A DNA stretch of 64,000 bases from Lapidilactobacillus dextrinicus DSM 20335 (GCF_001436095.1 NZ_AYYK01000004.1:186001-250000), one strand, 5' to 3'; shown: positions 44,004 to 53,234, counted from the first letter of the stretch. Numbers and translations are program-made. The notes: generated by a model not told the origin, from the letters alone.

Positions 44004-46229
44004 TTAACCTTGTGCGCGTTTAACTTCATAAACATCTGGTATGTTTTTTAAACCATCAATAATTGATTCTAAGTGCGTTTGATTCCGGACACCAACACTA
44101 ACATAAATGTGTGCCATCTTATTATGGTCAACTCGACCATTAACATTGTTCAAGTTTTTACTCTTGCCATTCAACAATTGCAAAACTTCATTTAAAAGAC
44201 CGTTGCGATTATAGCCAAAGATTTCTAAGTTAGCAAAGTATGATTGGGAAGCATCGTCGTCTTCATCCCACTCAACTTCAATTAGTCGCCCTGCTTCTTG
44301 TTCATGCTGAATATTAGGACAATCAGCTCGATGGATAGTAACACCACGGCCTTTCGTCACGTAGCCAACAATTTCATCGCCAGGTACCGGATTACAACAC
44401 TTGGCTAAACGGATCAAGAGGTTATTGACACCTTGAATCACGACGCCGGCTTCGTGCTGAATCTTCATTTTTTCTGGTGTTTTAGATTGTTTAGGTGTCA
44501 GTGTTTCGGTCTGCGTTAAAATTTGGTCTTCATACTGACGTTGCTCATTTTCAGCTTTTTCTTTACGCTCTTTTTCTGTTAGCTTATTAGAAATCACCAG
44601 TGCAGAAATTTCACCATAGCCAATTGCACTTAGCAATTCGTCTTCAGTATTGAAATTGACCTTCTCTAAGACAGTTTGTAAGTGGTCCTTATCCATAAAT
44701 TCCTTGGGACTGTACCCAAGATCTTGCAATTGTTTCTCTAAAGCTGTGCGACCAAGATCAATATTAACGGTCTTTTCTTTTTGCTTAAAGTAGCGGCGAA
44801 CTTTATTGCGCGCACGACTAGTAAAAGCGATACTGGCCCAATCTTTACTTGGTGAAGCCGATGTTGAAGTTAACATTTCAACAATATCACCATTTTTCAG
44901 TTGATAAGTCAAAGGCACAATTTTGCCATTAACTTTAGCGCCAGTGGTATGATTACCAACTTCAGTATGCACTAAATAAGCAAAGTCAATCGGTACGGAT
45001 CCCTTTGGTAATTCGTAGACATCGCCCTTAGGCGTAAAAGCATAAACGCGATCACTAAAGATATCGCCCTTAACACTATCCATGAATTCTTTAGCATCGG
45101 TTGATTCGTCTTGGATTTCCAAGATCTCCCGGAAAATATCCAGTTTCTGATCCGAGTGATCTAGCTTAACTTGTTCTTTAATGCCTTCTTTATAAGCCCA
45201 ATGTGCGGCCACACCATATTCGGCTACTTCGTGCATTTCTTCAGTCCGAATCTGAACTTCTAGTGGTTTACCCTTGGGACCAATAACAGTTGTATGCAAA
45301 GATTGATAACCATTTGCCTTAGGCATGGCAATATAATCTTTGAAACGGCCTGGTAATGGTTTCCACTTCGTATGAATAGCACCAAGAACCGCATAGCAGT
45401 CTTTAATGGAATCCACGACAACCCGAATTGCTAAAAGATCATAAAGTTCACTGAATTGCTTATGTTGATCACGCATTTTTTTATAAATCGAATAAATATG
45501 CTTAGGCCGACCATAAATTTCGTAATGAACATTTAAATCCGCAATTGCGGTCTTGATTTCGCTAATAGCTTCAGCAATGTACCCTTCGCGTTCACCACGT
45601 TTCGAATTCATTAAGTGAACAATCCGGTAATATTGTTGTGGATTAAGGTAATGCAGTGAAATATCTTCTAATTCCCACTTGATCCGACTAATACCCAAGC
45701 GATCGGCTAGTGGCGCATAGATCTCTAATGTCTCATCAGCAATCCGCCGTTGTTTATCCGGACGCAAATGTTGTAAAGTCCGCATGTTATGCAAACGGTC
45801 GGCTAATTTAACCATAATTACGCGCAGATCTTTAGCCATTGCTAATAACATTTTGCGATGATTTTCAGCTAGCTGTTCCTGATGAGATTTATACTTAATT
45901 TTGCCAAGTTTAGTCACACCATCAACAATAACCGCCACATCGTGTCCAAAAAGCTCCTGCACATCGCCTAGAGTAATGTTGGTGTCTTCAACGACATCAT
46001 GTAAATAACCCGACGCAACTGTCTCGGGATCCATTTTTAATCCAGCCAAAATACCAGCAACTTGAACTGGATGAACAATATAAGGTTCGCCAGATTGTCG
46101 CTTTTGATCATGATGAACATAGGCCGCAAAATCATATGCTTTTTGGACGAATGCCAAATGATCCTTATTCATATATTGCTGACATAGCGCCAGTACATCT
46201 GATTGAGATAGTTCTTTTTGTTGGGACAT
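44004..46229 (-). CDS. relA: Bifunctional (p)ppGpp synthetase/hydrolase
   Basis: A 741-residue long RSH. The HD hydrolase has HPVQVAGIL and HDVVEDTN plus KLADRLHNMRTL; the synthetase has YDLLAIRV and ANGYQSLHTTV. TGS (DRVYAFTPKGDVYELP), a zinc-finger-like segment (RLAKCCNPVPGDEIVGYVTKGRG) and a C-terminal ACT domain follow. The intact HD suggests both activities. ATG 46229 is preferred to the GTG at 46238, which touches AGGAG. Confidence 0.95.
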   Translation of the reverse strand: MSQQKELSQSDVLALCQQYMNKDHLAFVQKAYDFAAYVHHDQKRQSGEPYIVHPVQVAGILAGLKMDPETVASGYLHDVVEDTNITLGDVQELFGHDVAVIVDGVTKLGKIKYKSHQEQLAENHRKMLLAMAKDLRVIMVKLADRLHNMRTLQHLRPDKQRRIADETLEIYAPLADRLGISRIKWELEDISLHYLNPQQYYRIVHLMNSKRGEREGYIAEAISEIKTAIADLNVHYEIYGRPKHIYSIYKKMRDQHKQFSELYDLLAIRVVVDSIKDCYAVLGAIHTKWKPLPGRFKDYIAMPKANGYQSLHTTVIGPKGKPLEVQIRTEEMHEVAEYGVAAHWAYKEGIKEQVKLDHSDQKLDIFREILEIQDESTDAKEFMDSVKGDIFSDRVYAFTPKGDVYELPKGSVPIDFAYLVHTEVGNHTTGAKVNGKIVPLTYQLKNGDIVEMLTSTSASPSKDWASIAFTSRARNKVRRYFKQKEKTVNIDLGRTALEKQLQDLGYSPKEFMDKDHLQTVLEKVNFNTEDELLSAIGYGEISALVISNKLTEKERKEKAENEQRQYEDQILTQTETLTPKQSKTPEKMKIQHEAGVVIQGVNNLLIRLAKCCNPVPGDEIVGYVTKGRGVTIHRADCPNIQHEQEAGRLIEVEWDEDDDASQSYFANLEIFGYNRNGLLNEVLQLLNGKSKNLNNVNGRVDHNKMAHIYVSVGVRNQTHLESIIDGLKNIPDVYEVKRAQG

Positions 46230-46330
46230 GTTCAACACTCCTAGTAAAAATAACGCGTAATTTAAGGCAAGGCTACTTAATCATCAGTTTAGCGATCCGC
46301 CCGTTCGGATTCAAGTCTTGTGTCTTTACG

Positions 46331-46693
46331 CTAATCTTCTTGAATTGGTTTAGTAGCAGGTACTAATAAGTAAACAATTAAGCTTAAGATTAAATAAATA
46401 CCAGCCAACCAATAGTTGTACTTAGCAAAACGCCACCAAATACTAATAGCAAACACGATTGGAAAGAAAAAAAGCCACAAAATATTCAGATTAAAGCGCC
46501 GAACTAACCAACTAATTGAAATGCTAAGCAGTGAATTAACTAATAGGAATAAATAGATAATGCGATGTACTTTGCTAATACCAATGAAATTAGAAAGTAG
46601 CGGCAAGCCAAAAGATGCCACTAAAACCATCAGAATCGTTAATAATACCGGTTTAGAGAAAAACTTTTTCGTCAATTTCATCCACTCATCCAT
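46331..46693 (-). CDS. Hypothetical small membrane protein, 120 aa
   Basis: I do not recognise it. About four hydrophobic helices (roughly residues 15-34, 43-63, 70-84, 92-111) with a short basic N-terminus and an acidic C-terminus. No conserved catalytic motif. The ATG at 46693 has no strong ribosome site; an ATG four codons later is an alternative. It lies between relA and rsmE on the same strand. Confidence 0.65.
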   Translation of the reverse strand: MDEWMKLTKKFFSKPVLLTILMVLVASFGLPLLSNFIGISKVHRIIYLFLLVNSLLSISISWLVRRFNLNILWLFFFPIVFAISIWWRFAKYNYWLAGIYLILSLIVYLLVPATKPIQED

Positions 46694-46708
46694 TTCAATT
46701 ATTTCTTT

Positions 46709-47461
46709 TTATTTCAATAACTCCATTGTATAGCTAAGACTGCTTAAGAAATAAAGTGGCGCTGTCTCAGTTCTTAAAATACGCGGTCCTAATCCAACCG
46801 GCTGCACCCCAACCTCTTGAAGTTGCGCAACTTCACTTACAGTTAATCCACCCTCTGGGCCAAAAATCATTCGAACTGTTTCTGGATTAGTTTGTAATTG
46901 CTTGAAGGCTTTAACCAAACCAAAGTCTTCATGTTCTTTAACTACTTCTTCATAAGCAACTAAATTAAGACCAGTGGTTGGTAAAGCTGCCTTTAATTTT
47001 GGCCAATAATCCACTTCTGGGACGCGACGGCGGTGTGATTGGGCCGCTGCATCATGGGCGATTTGTTGTAACCTTGTTAGCTTCTTATCCACTTGATTAG
47101 CGCGCCATTGCATAATCGAGCGATCAGCTGCAAAGAAAATAATCCGCGTTACACCTAATTCCGTCGCCTTTTGAACAATCCAGTCGGCTTTTTCTCGTTT
47201 AGGCAGCCCACAAATAATTTCTGCTGCCAAAGGTAGCTCAGTATCAGCTAAGGGGTCACCAGTGATTACAGCTTCAATGGTTGAGGTAACAGGTTCAATA
47301 TTAATAATTTTAGCTGGATAAGCTGTTGCCGTCCCATCAGCTATTTGAATCTTAGTATCAACCTTCATCCGCAAAACTTGGACGGCATGTTTAAAGTCAC
47401 TAGCTGCTAATGTGACTACTTCATCAGGATTAATCTGTTCATCAATGAAAAACAGTTGCAT
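46709..47461 (-). CDS. rsmE: 16S rRNA (uracil(1498)-N3)-methyltransferase
   Basis: A 250-residue SPOUT methyltransferase. The knot motifs MIFGPEGGLTVSEV and LGPRILRTETAPL are intact, and the N-terminal PUA-like part has HAVQVLRMKV. It modifies U1498 of 16S rRNA. It lies 16 bases after prmA, a conserved pair in Firmicutes. Confidence 0.94.
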   Translation of the reverse strand: MQLFFIDEQINPDEVVTLAASDFKHAVQVLRMKVDTKIQIADGTATAYPAKIINIEPVTSTIEAVITGDPLADTELPLAAEIICGLPKREKADWIVQKATELGVTRIIFFAADRSIMQWRANQVDKKLTRLQQIAHDAAAQSHRRRVPEVDYWPKLKAALPTTGLNLVAYEEVVKEHEDFGLVKAFKQLQTNPETVRMIFGPEGGLTVSEVAQLQEVGVQPVGLGPRILRTETAPLYFLSSLSYTMELLK

Positions 47462-47477
47462 TCATTCACCTACTCTA

Positions 47478-48374
47478 TCATTCTGATCGCTTAATTCTTA
47501 AACAGTACCAATCAGCCATGCTCATTTGAAAATCAACCGTGAAATGATGCTCACTAATGGCTGCTTTGACCTTAGCCAATTGACTATCAATAATTCCCGT
47601 TAAAATCACAGTGCCCTCATGTTGTAAATGAGCAGACAACTGTGGTATTAAAGGTAATAACGTTTCAGGCAACATATTAGCAACGATTAAATCAGCTTGT
47701 GATGTGACCGGTTCAAGTAAACTACCTTGTATCAATTCAATTCGTGTAGCTAAATCATTTAACTCAATATTTTCTTGAGCAAATGGGATCGCTACAGGAT
47801 CAAATTCAGTGGCAATTACTTTTTTTGCACCTAATTTTGCTGCCATAATACTTAAGACTGCTGATCCTGTACCAACATCAAAAACAGTTTCGCCACCTTG
47901 TAAGGTTAATTCTAAACAAGATAAAGCCAGTCGGGTTGTAGGATGCATACCAGTACCAAATGATTTACCGGGATTTAAGCGAATAATCTGTTCTAACGGT
48001 GATTGCGGTTGATAGTCTTGCCATTGGGGCACAATAGTCAGATAACGCGTGACACGAACAGGTTCATAATAATCCTGCCAACTGGTTGTAAAATCACTCT
48101 CAGCTATTTTATTCGTTAAAATAGCTAAATCTGTTGTCAACCAGCCATCATGTTGCAATTGCGTAATGCGCTTCTTGAGCTGTTCAATAAACCGTGCTTG
48201 ATCAACATCTGTCGTCAAATAAGCACTAACGCCAACTTGATTGGCAGCTAAGTCTGCATCTAGTGTTGTGTTGTCGCTGATTTGTACGCCACCAGCATTT
48301 AGTTCTTCAAAGAGATTAGCAACAATCTCTAATTGTTCAGCTGGTGCAATAATTTTAATTTCTAACCAGTTCAT
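47478..48374 (-). CDS. prmA: Ribosomal protein L11 methyltransferase
   Basis: A 298-residue class I methyltransferase. The N-terminal ferredoxin-like domain (WLEIKIIAPAEQLEIVANLFEE) is followed by PGKSFGTGMHPTTRL and motif I VFDVGTGSAVLSI, then VANMLPETLL (the NxxP-like motif). It trimethylates L11. Co-directional with rsmE. Confidence 0.94.
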   Translation of the reverse strand: MNWLEIKIIAPAEQLEIVANLFEELNAGGVQISDNTTLDADLAANQVGVSAYLTTDVDQARFIEQLKKRITQLQHDGWLTTDLAILTNKIAESDFTTSWQDYYEPVRVTRYLTIVPQWQDYQPQSPLEQIIRLNPGKSFGTGMHPTTRLALSCLELTLQGGETVFDVGTGSAVLSIMAAKLGAKKVIATEFDPVAIPFAQENIELNDLATRIELIQGSLLEPVTSQADLIVANMLPETLLPLIPQLSAHLQHEGTVILTGIIDSQLAKVKAAISEHHFTVDFQMSMADWYCLRIKRSE

Positions 48375-48393
48375 GATTCAATTCCCGTTCGTA

Positions 48394-48873
48394 TTAATAT
48401 TTAGGGTAGCTAAGATAGCCAGTAACACCAGCATCACCAGCATCTTGGACTGCTTGTTCGAAGATATCTTGTTGCCATTCCAAAATAAAAGTATCAACCG
48501 TCATTTCTGGGTCTAAAAAGTCCATAAAATCACTCATACCATCTGCCAACCAGTCTTTAAGGTAAGTGAACAAACCATCGGCTACACTCTTAGATAAACC
48601 TTGACGGCCATTAAAAGGAATAGTAGCAACATAGTTTTCTGCGTAGTCGGCACCGTTAACTTTGGTTTCGTCATAAATTAAGATAGCATCATCATAACTA
48701 ACTTCATCATCCTTGATGTCGCCTTCTTGATCTTCGATTTCCATTTTATTTGTAATACCTGTCATCGTGATCTCTAATTCAAAAGAACGAATCTCTTGAT
48801 CCCAGTTCACATTAATATCACCAGGAAAGTCAAGTGCTTCAATTTGTTGATCAAAGTAAGTCATCATATCCAT
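48394..48873 (-). CDS. DUF3013 family protein
   Basis: A 159-residue acidic protein ending in TGYLSYPKY, with the WDQEIRSFELE and GLSDFMDFL-type segments (ADGMSDFMDFLDPEM) of DUF3013, a Lactobacillales family of unknown function often next to prmA. The ATG at 48873 is chosen since GGAG lies nine bases upstream; an ATG five codons earlier is possible. Confidence 0.8.
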   Translation of the reverse strand: MDMMTYFDQQIEALDFPGDINVNWDQEIRSFELEITMTGITNKMEIEDQEGDIKDDEVSYDDAILIYDETKVNGADYAENYVATIPFNGRQGLSKSVADGLFTYLKDWLADGMSDFMDFLDPEMTVDTFILEWQQDIFEQAVQDAGDAGVTGYLSYPKY

Positions 48874-49048
48874 TAGAGTTATCTCCATTCTTCATGTCTC
48901 AGATACTCAAAAAGCCAACAGAACAACTTGTTCTATTGGCGTCAGAGTTCTGCACGTCATACTTTATATTATGACACAGAATATTTAGCTTGTACACGAA
49001 CATAGACAGCATAAGCTGATATGATTTTATTAATTATTTTGAAAAAAA

Positions 49049-49489
49049 TTAGCCAAATGAAACCGTACTAATATGTTGTAAATGCTGATTAATTTCTTTT
49101 TTGCATTTAAGAATGTATTGTTCAGCAACGCGAGCCTGGGTGTGATTAATACAATCATTCTCCGAATCAATTGCTGATAACAAGTAATATTGAGCAACAC
49201 CGTATTTAGTTAAGGCTGCGTTAATTTTCTTTTGAAAATCTTGATATTGTTCATCAGCAAGTTGTGGTACTTCATGATCGATAAAGTTCTTGAAGGCACC
49301 AAAGTTTCTTAACCAATCGCGTTTAAGAGCAGGCAGGTTTTCAGCAACGAGACCATCGCCAGCTTCAATGCGCTCGCTTGTTTCCACGAATTCATGGAAA
49401 ACATTGTCAAAGATCAAAAACCTCTCTAAAAAATTATTGAATTGAATATAATAATTACCAATATTAAAATTTTTGACTTGTGCTGTCAT
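49049..49489 (-). CDS. Hypothetical helical protein, 146 aa
   Basis: I do not recognise it. It appears mostly alpha-helical and soluble, with several aromatic residues (YYIQFNNFLERFLIFDNVFHEF) and two Cys near the C-terminal half. The ATG at 49489 follows AAGGTGG; the longer GTG start at 49498 overlaps that site. It lies alone between DUF3013 and asnB. Confidence 0.6.
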   Translation of the reverse strand: MTAQVKNFNIGNYYIQFNNFLERFLIFDNVFHEFVETSERIEAGDGLVAENLPALKRDWLRNFGAFKNFIDHEVPQLADEQYQDFQKKINAALTKYGVAQYYLLSAIDSENDCINHTQARVAEQYILKCKKEINQHLQHISTVSFG

Positions 49490-49656
49490 TACGTCCACCT
49501 TCTCTTCCTTCTTTATGTATGCCTTTACAAAGAGTATAACAAAAGGCGAATGATAATCAATATTATTTTATAATTTTGATAAGTAATTACTGTGATTTAA
49601 TTTGGTTGTAATATTAATATTTTTAATACTTTACGAAAAGATCATCAATGGCAAAT

Positions 49657-49697
49657 AAAAAGCCTAAAGTAAAACGAACGTTTACTTTAGGCTTTTT
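49657..49697 (-). terminator. asnB terminator
   Basis: Perfect stem AAAAAGCCTAAAGTAAA/TTTACTTTAGGCTTTTT with a 7-base loop, 25 bases past the asnB stop. It would stop transcripts in both directions. Confidence 0.85.
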
Positions 49698-49722
49698 AAA
49701 AATATTGAGTTATTGTTTGATT

Positions 49723-51627
49723 CTATGCTAGTTTAGCTGAATCAGTTAATGCTGATATTGGCGTTGGATCTACGAAATAATGATAATCTTGACTAATATA
49801 AATTTGATACCAGACGATAAATGTTAAGATTGTCCATAATTTACGTGAGTTATCAATTCGACCAACTTGATGATCATCAAGTAGTTTTAGTGCGTAGTCT
49901 TTTTTAAGGTATTGATCCACCGGCGCTTGCTCGATTAAATCTCGCGCCCAATCAGCTAACTCATCTTTCAACCAAAAACGAATTGGCACAGGGAAACCTA
50001 ACTTCGGGCGATACAGGACATTCTCTGGTGTAAAGCTTTCTGCGGCCTTTCGCAAAATATACTTCGTGGTGTTATGGGCAATTTTGAGATTAGCAGGGAT
50101 AGTCCGTGCTAACGCAAAAACTTCTTTATCAATAAATGGTGTTCTTAATTCTAAGCTTGCTGCCATCGTTGTTCGATCAGCATTCAATAATAAATCGCCA
50201 ATCAACCATGTATGCATATCAATGTCTTCCATGCGTGTGATCGGATCTAGGTTTTGATTGGCGTGATAAAACGGTGCCGTCACATTAGTATAAGGATGTC
50301 CAGCTTGATAATGCTGCAACAATTGCTTTTTCTCTGGCTCGAGGAAAATTTTGGCATTACCAACAAAGCGGCGTTCTAATGGTGTTGTTCCCCGCTCAAT
50401 AAAGCTACGTCCTTTAACACCTGCAGGTAATTGTTGCGCAAGTTTATTTAAAACATGATTCAGACTCTGCGGTAAGTGTTCAAATAAAGTTAGCGAGTTT
50501 GGTTCATTATAAATCGTATAGCCACCAAATAATTCATCTGCACCCTCACCTGTCAGGGCTACTTTACAATACTGACGCGCCAGTTTTGCCAAGAAGTATT
50601 GTGGAACAGCCGCTGGATCAGCTAGTGGGTCATCCATACTATAAACGAAATTAGGGAATTCCTTAATGAATGCTTCTGGTGTAATCACTTGGCTAATATT
50701 CTCTACGCCAAGTCTTTGCGCCGTTTCTTCTGCAACATCTATCTCACTATAACCCTCACGTTCAAAACCAACTGAAAAAGTCTTGATATTAGGGCTAATT
50801 TGTTTGGCTAACGCAACAATTATCGATGAATCGACACCACCTGATAAAAATGAACCTACTGTCACATCTGCCCGCATATGTTTTTTGACACTATCATAAA
50901 GCGTTTCTGCAATTTTAGTGGCTAATTTATTTTCGTCTTTAACAGTCTGTGGTGTGAAAGTTGGTGTAAAGTATGTTTCAATTTTTAAAGCTTCACCAGG
51001 ATTTTTAACAAAATAGTGACCGGCCGGGATCTTTTTAATCGAGGGCGTTAATGTTTCAGGATCAGGAACATATTGATAGGTCAAATAATTTTGCAGTGCA
51101 ACTTCGTCAATCTGGCGATCATTTAAAAGTTTAATCAATGACTTCTTTTCAGAAGCAAAGTAGATATTATCGTTAGCAAGTGCGTAATGTAATGGCTTAA
51201 TGCCAAACTGATCCCTTGCCCCATAAACTTCTTTAGTTTGCGTATCCCAAATAACGAAAGCAAACATACCGCGCAAATATTTAGCTGTTTCAGTACCGTA
51301 TTTCTTGTACATTGCTAGTATTACTTCGGTATCGCTATCCGTTATAAATTGATAGCCTTCTTTTAATAATTCTTCTCGTAATTCAACATAGTTATAAATT
51401 TCACCGTTGAACACGATCCAATAACGTTGCTGATCATATGCTAGCGGCTGACTTCCATGTTGTAAGTCAATAATACTTAAACGTCTAAATCCAGTAGTGA
51501 TACTATCATCTTCAAAATAACCCTCGTCATCTGGACCACGATGAACAATCATTTGATTCATGGTTTTAATATCATCAAGCGTCACCCGTCCACCATCTTG
51601 ATGAATTGCACCAACAAATCCGCACAT
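49723..51627 (-). CDS. asnB: Asparagine synthase (glutamine-hydrolysing)
   Basis: A 634-residue enzyme. The start is set by Met-Cys (MCGFVGA), since Cys2 is the glutaminase nucleophile; AAGGGGG lies seven bases upstream. The glutaminase domain shows IVHRGPDDEG and VFNGEIYNY; the synthetase domain has the PP-loop SFLSGGVDSS and LTGEGADELFGGY. Length matches the Bacillus AsnB/AsnO group. No ammonia transporter nearby; monocistronic. Confidence 0.94.
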   Translation of the reverse strand: MCGFVGAIHQDGGRVTLDDIKTMNQMIVHRGPDDEGYFEDDSITTGFRRLSIIDLQHGSQPLAYDQQRYWIVFNGEIYNYVELREELLKEGYQFITDSDTEVILAMYKKYGTETAKYLRGMFAFVIWDTQTKEVYGARDQFGIKPLHYALANDNIYFASEKKSLIKLLNDRQIDEVALQNYLTYQYVPDPETLTPSIKKIPAGHYFVKNPGEALKIETYFTPTFTPQTVKDENKLATKIAETLYDSVKKHMRADVTVGSFLSGGVDSSIIVALAKQISPNIKTFSVGFEREGYSEIDVAEETAQRLGVENISQVITPEAFIKEFPNFVYSMDDPLADPAAVPQYFLAKLARQYCKVALTGEGADELFGGYTIYNEPNSLTLFEHLPQSLNHVLNKLAQQLPAGVKGRSFIERGTTPLERRFVGNAKIFLEPEKKQLLQHYQAGHPYTNVTAPFYHANQNLDPITRMEDIDMHTWLIGDLLLNADRTTMAASLELRTPFIDKEVFALARTIPANLKIAHNTTKYILRKAAESFTPENVLYRPKLGFPVPIRFWLKDELADWARDLIEQAPVDQYLKKDYALKLLDDHQVGRIDNSRKLWTILTFIVWYQIYISQDYHYFVDPTPISALTDSAKLA

Positions 51628-51876
51628 AAAAAATGCCCCCTTAAATAACAAAACTAATCAGAAACTTATTATCTCATATTTGTGATTTAATAACTATTAT
51701 ATTTTCATAGCGAAGACTAACAAAATTGTAAGGTTAGTAACGGCTGATCTTTATTTTATTGTTGCGTTGTTCAAATTATCGTAAATAATGATCTGGTTTG
51801 TTTGCCAATTATCTTTTGAAATAATTAGATCCTATTGAAATATCTCAATGTTTTTTGTTATACTGATTACTGTTAT

Positions 51877-51962
51877 GGAGAGTTGGCAGAGTGGTAATGC
51901 ACCGGACTCGAAATCCGGCGAACCAGTAAAATGGCGCGCAGGTTCAATTCCTGTACTCTCCT
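51877..51962 (+). tRNA. tRNA-Ser (anticodon CGA)
   Basis: Acceptor arms GGAGAGT (51877-51883) and ACTCTCC (51955-51961) pair fully. D stem GCA/TGC, anticodon stem CCGGA/TCCGG with loop CTCGAAA, a long class II variable arm (CCA..TGG) and T-loop TTCAATT are all visible. CCA is not encoded. The next base, the discriminator, is T, whereas bacterial tRNA-Ser usually has G. A hairpin terminator follows. Confidence 0.9.
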
Positions 51963-51996
51963 TTTAATATCAAATCAAAAACATTTTGAAAAAAGA

Positions 51997-52036
51997 GAAA
52001 CCTTGATAAATCAACATTTGTCAAGGTTATCTTTTT
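51997..52036 (+). terminator. tRNA-Ser terminator
   Basis: AACCTTGA (51999-52006) pairs with TCAAGGTT (52021-52028), followed by ATCTTTTTG. Confidence 0.7.
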
Positions 52037-52095
52037 GCCTTTAATACTAAAAAGCACTAGAAAACAAAAACATTTTGGTCAAATTTTGGACAAAA

Positions 52096-52126
52096 TAAAA
52101 CAGCCTTTCCATTTAGGTTTGGCTGT
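52096..52126. terminator. Terminator at the end of the HTH gene
   Basis: AAACAGCC pairs with GGCTGTTT around a 14-base loop, with A and T runs on both sides, immediately past the minus-strand stop at 52127. Confidence 0.65.
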
Positions 52127-52333
52127 TTATTTTTTTCTGGGGTCTTTCTCACCAGTTACTGCTTTCATTCCTTCAGTTGTTACAACTAATTGCTTTCCGA
52201 ATTTTCGCCATGAACCATCCGGCCACTTATCTGGATTCTGACGCAATGATGTTCTAACATACGTATCGTTTTTACCCCAAATTTGAGCAGCATCTTTAGC
52301 ACTCATTATATTTGGATCATTTAAATTAATCAT
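52127..52333 (-). CDS. Small HTH protein of prophage type, 68 aa
   Basis: The 68-residue protein has MSAKDAAQIWGKNDTYVRTSL, a helix-turn-helix-like segment, then KFGKQLVVTTEGMKAVTG and a basic tail. Proteins of this pattern occur in lactobacillus prophages and related islands; I infer DNA binding but cannot name a function. AGGTGAT before the ATG overlaps the end of the preceding 31-codon gene, so the two form a small operon behind the promoter at 52640-52668. Confidence 0.65.
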   Translation of the reverse strand: MINLNDPNIMSAKDAAQIWGKNDTYVRTSLRQNPDKWPDGSWRKFGKQLVVTTEGMKAVTGEKDPRKK

Positions 52334-52341
52334 TTAATCAC

Positions 52342-52437
52342 CTATTTAAGTAAAGATATTAACAATAGAATTATATTAACTATTTGAAGACCGATTATAA
52401 TTTTTGTACCTTTGGAAAGTTTCTCATTATTATTCAT
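52342..52437 (-). CDS. Small membrane peptide, 31 aa
   Basis: An ATG at 52437 preceded by GGGG opens a 31-codon frame. A polar N-terminus (MNNNEKLSKGTK) is followed by an uninterrupted hydrophobic helix (IIIGLQIVNIILLLISLL) and a final Lys. This is the pattern of single-helix holin-like or toxin-like peptides. It lies nine bases before the HTH gene. The evidence is codon structure, ribosome site and context only. Confidence 0.5.
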   Translation of the reverse strand: MNNNEKLSKGTKIIIGLQIVNIILLLISLLK

Positions 52438-52455
52438 TGATTTTGTTCCCCTTTC

Positions 52456-52471
52456 AGATTATAATCTGAGT
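52456..52471. promoter_or_regulatory. Perfect 16-bp palindrome
   Basis: TCAGATTATAATCTGA at 52456-52471 is fully self-complementary and lies just before the small membrane peptide gene. It contains TATAAT on both strands. It may be an operator or a promoter overlapped by one. Confidence 0.5.
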
Positions 52472-52503
52472 ACACGAAGTAAGGGGTTATCCCCCTTACC
52501 TTG

Positions 52504-52563
52504 TTACTTTTTAAAGAGACTTAGCAGAGTTCCGATTGTCTGAATAACCCCTAATGTTATCAT
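52504..52563 (-). CDS. Amphipathic 19-residue peptide
   Basis: ATG at 52563 gives MITLGVIQTIGTLLSLFKK. Hydrophobic residues fall every 3-4 positions, with Thr, Gln, Ser and Lys on the other face, so it would form an amphipathic helix with a basic end, like small membrane-active or type I toxin peptides. The frame is also open upstream to an ATT near 52615 that has AAAGGAAG at good spacing, which would give about 35 residues. Either start is unproven. Confidence 0.4.
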   Translation of the reverse strand: MITLGVIQTIGTLLSLFKK

Positions 52564-52639
52564 GACTTTCTCTGACTTTGTGAAGGTCTCTTTTTTGTGT
52601 TTTGGTTTAATCTTTTATCACTTCCTTTCTACATCTATT

Positions 52640-52683
52640 ATAATAACTCTATACAGAGTATTTGTCAACGCTTTATAGAGTTA
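52640..52683 (-). promoter_or_regulatory. Promoter with embedded operator dyads
   Basis: TTGACA (52663-52668), a 17-base spacer and TATTAT (52640-52645) on the minus strand. The spacer contains ACTCT.ATAC.AGAGT (52646-52659). AACTCTAT (52645-52652) is also repeated inverted at 52675-52682. The arrangement suggests control by a dimeric repressor. Confidence 0.75.
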
Positions 52684-52704
52684 TTTTGTTGACTTATTTA
52701 AACA

Positions 52705-52737
52705 AATAAAAAACCTCACTCTTAATTGAGTGGGGCT
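52705..52737 (-). terminator. Terminator after the SecB-like remnant
   Basis: CCTCACTC (52714-52721) pairs with GAGTGGGG (52728-52735) with a T run on the minus strand. The stretch 52738-52853 between it and the remnant holds a small hairpin GTACC/GGTAC and no gene. Confidence 0.7.
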
Positions 52738-52853
52738 TAATTAATTCAACTAGCTATCTTATTATTTGTAAGAAATAGTGGCAGTTGCTAACATATCAAC
52801 GATACTGATTACCTGTACCACTTCGGTACCGCATTATGACTTATCCACAATTT

Positions 52854-53234
52854 TTACTTACAATCTTCATTCTTTTCAGAAGTTAGTTCTTCAACCGTTG
52901 TCTTAAAATTTAAAGTTGGCAAAATTGTTGTATCAGGTCTATCTATAGAAGTAACGATAGAAATTATTGCTCTAAGATAAGGATAAAGCATAGCATTGCC
53001 ATTCATAGCAATATAACTTTTAACCTTATCGCTATCAGCTTCTTGATCCTGTACTGTAAATTGTCCAATAACCTCTAAATGAACGATTTGTTGTGTTTCA
53101 TCACGAGAAAAGTCAACAACCTGCTTTGCCATACCATGTTTTAAGTCTTTTGTAAGACCGAATTCAGCATTCTCCTTATTAATTAAAACATTCAGTATGA
53201 TACTGATAAAATAAAGCAGTCGATAAACGTTGAT
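52854..53234 (-). pseudogene. SecB-like chaperone, N-terminally truncated
   Basis: The C-terminal part resembles SecB: LEVIGQFTV, then NGNAMLYPYLRAIISIVTS and ILPTLNF, matching the family's LFPYxRxxI and PxNF pattern. An ATG at 53132 would give 92 residues, but the same frame stays open to 53234 and reads INKENAEFGLTKDLKHG, which looks like more SecB-type sequence. The expected ~40 N-terminal residues are missing. SecB-like proteins in prophages and islands are often chaperones of toxin-antitoxin modules; no toxin is seen here. Confidence 0.55.
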
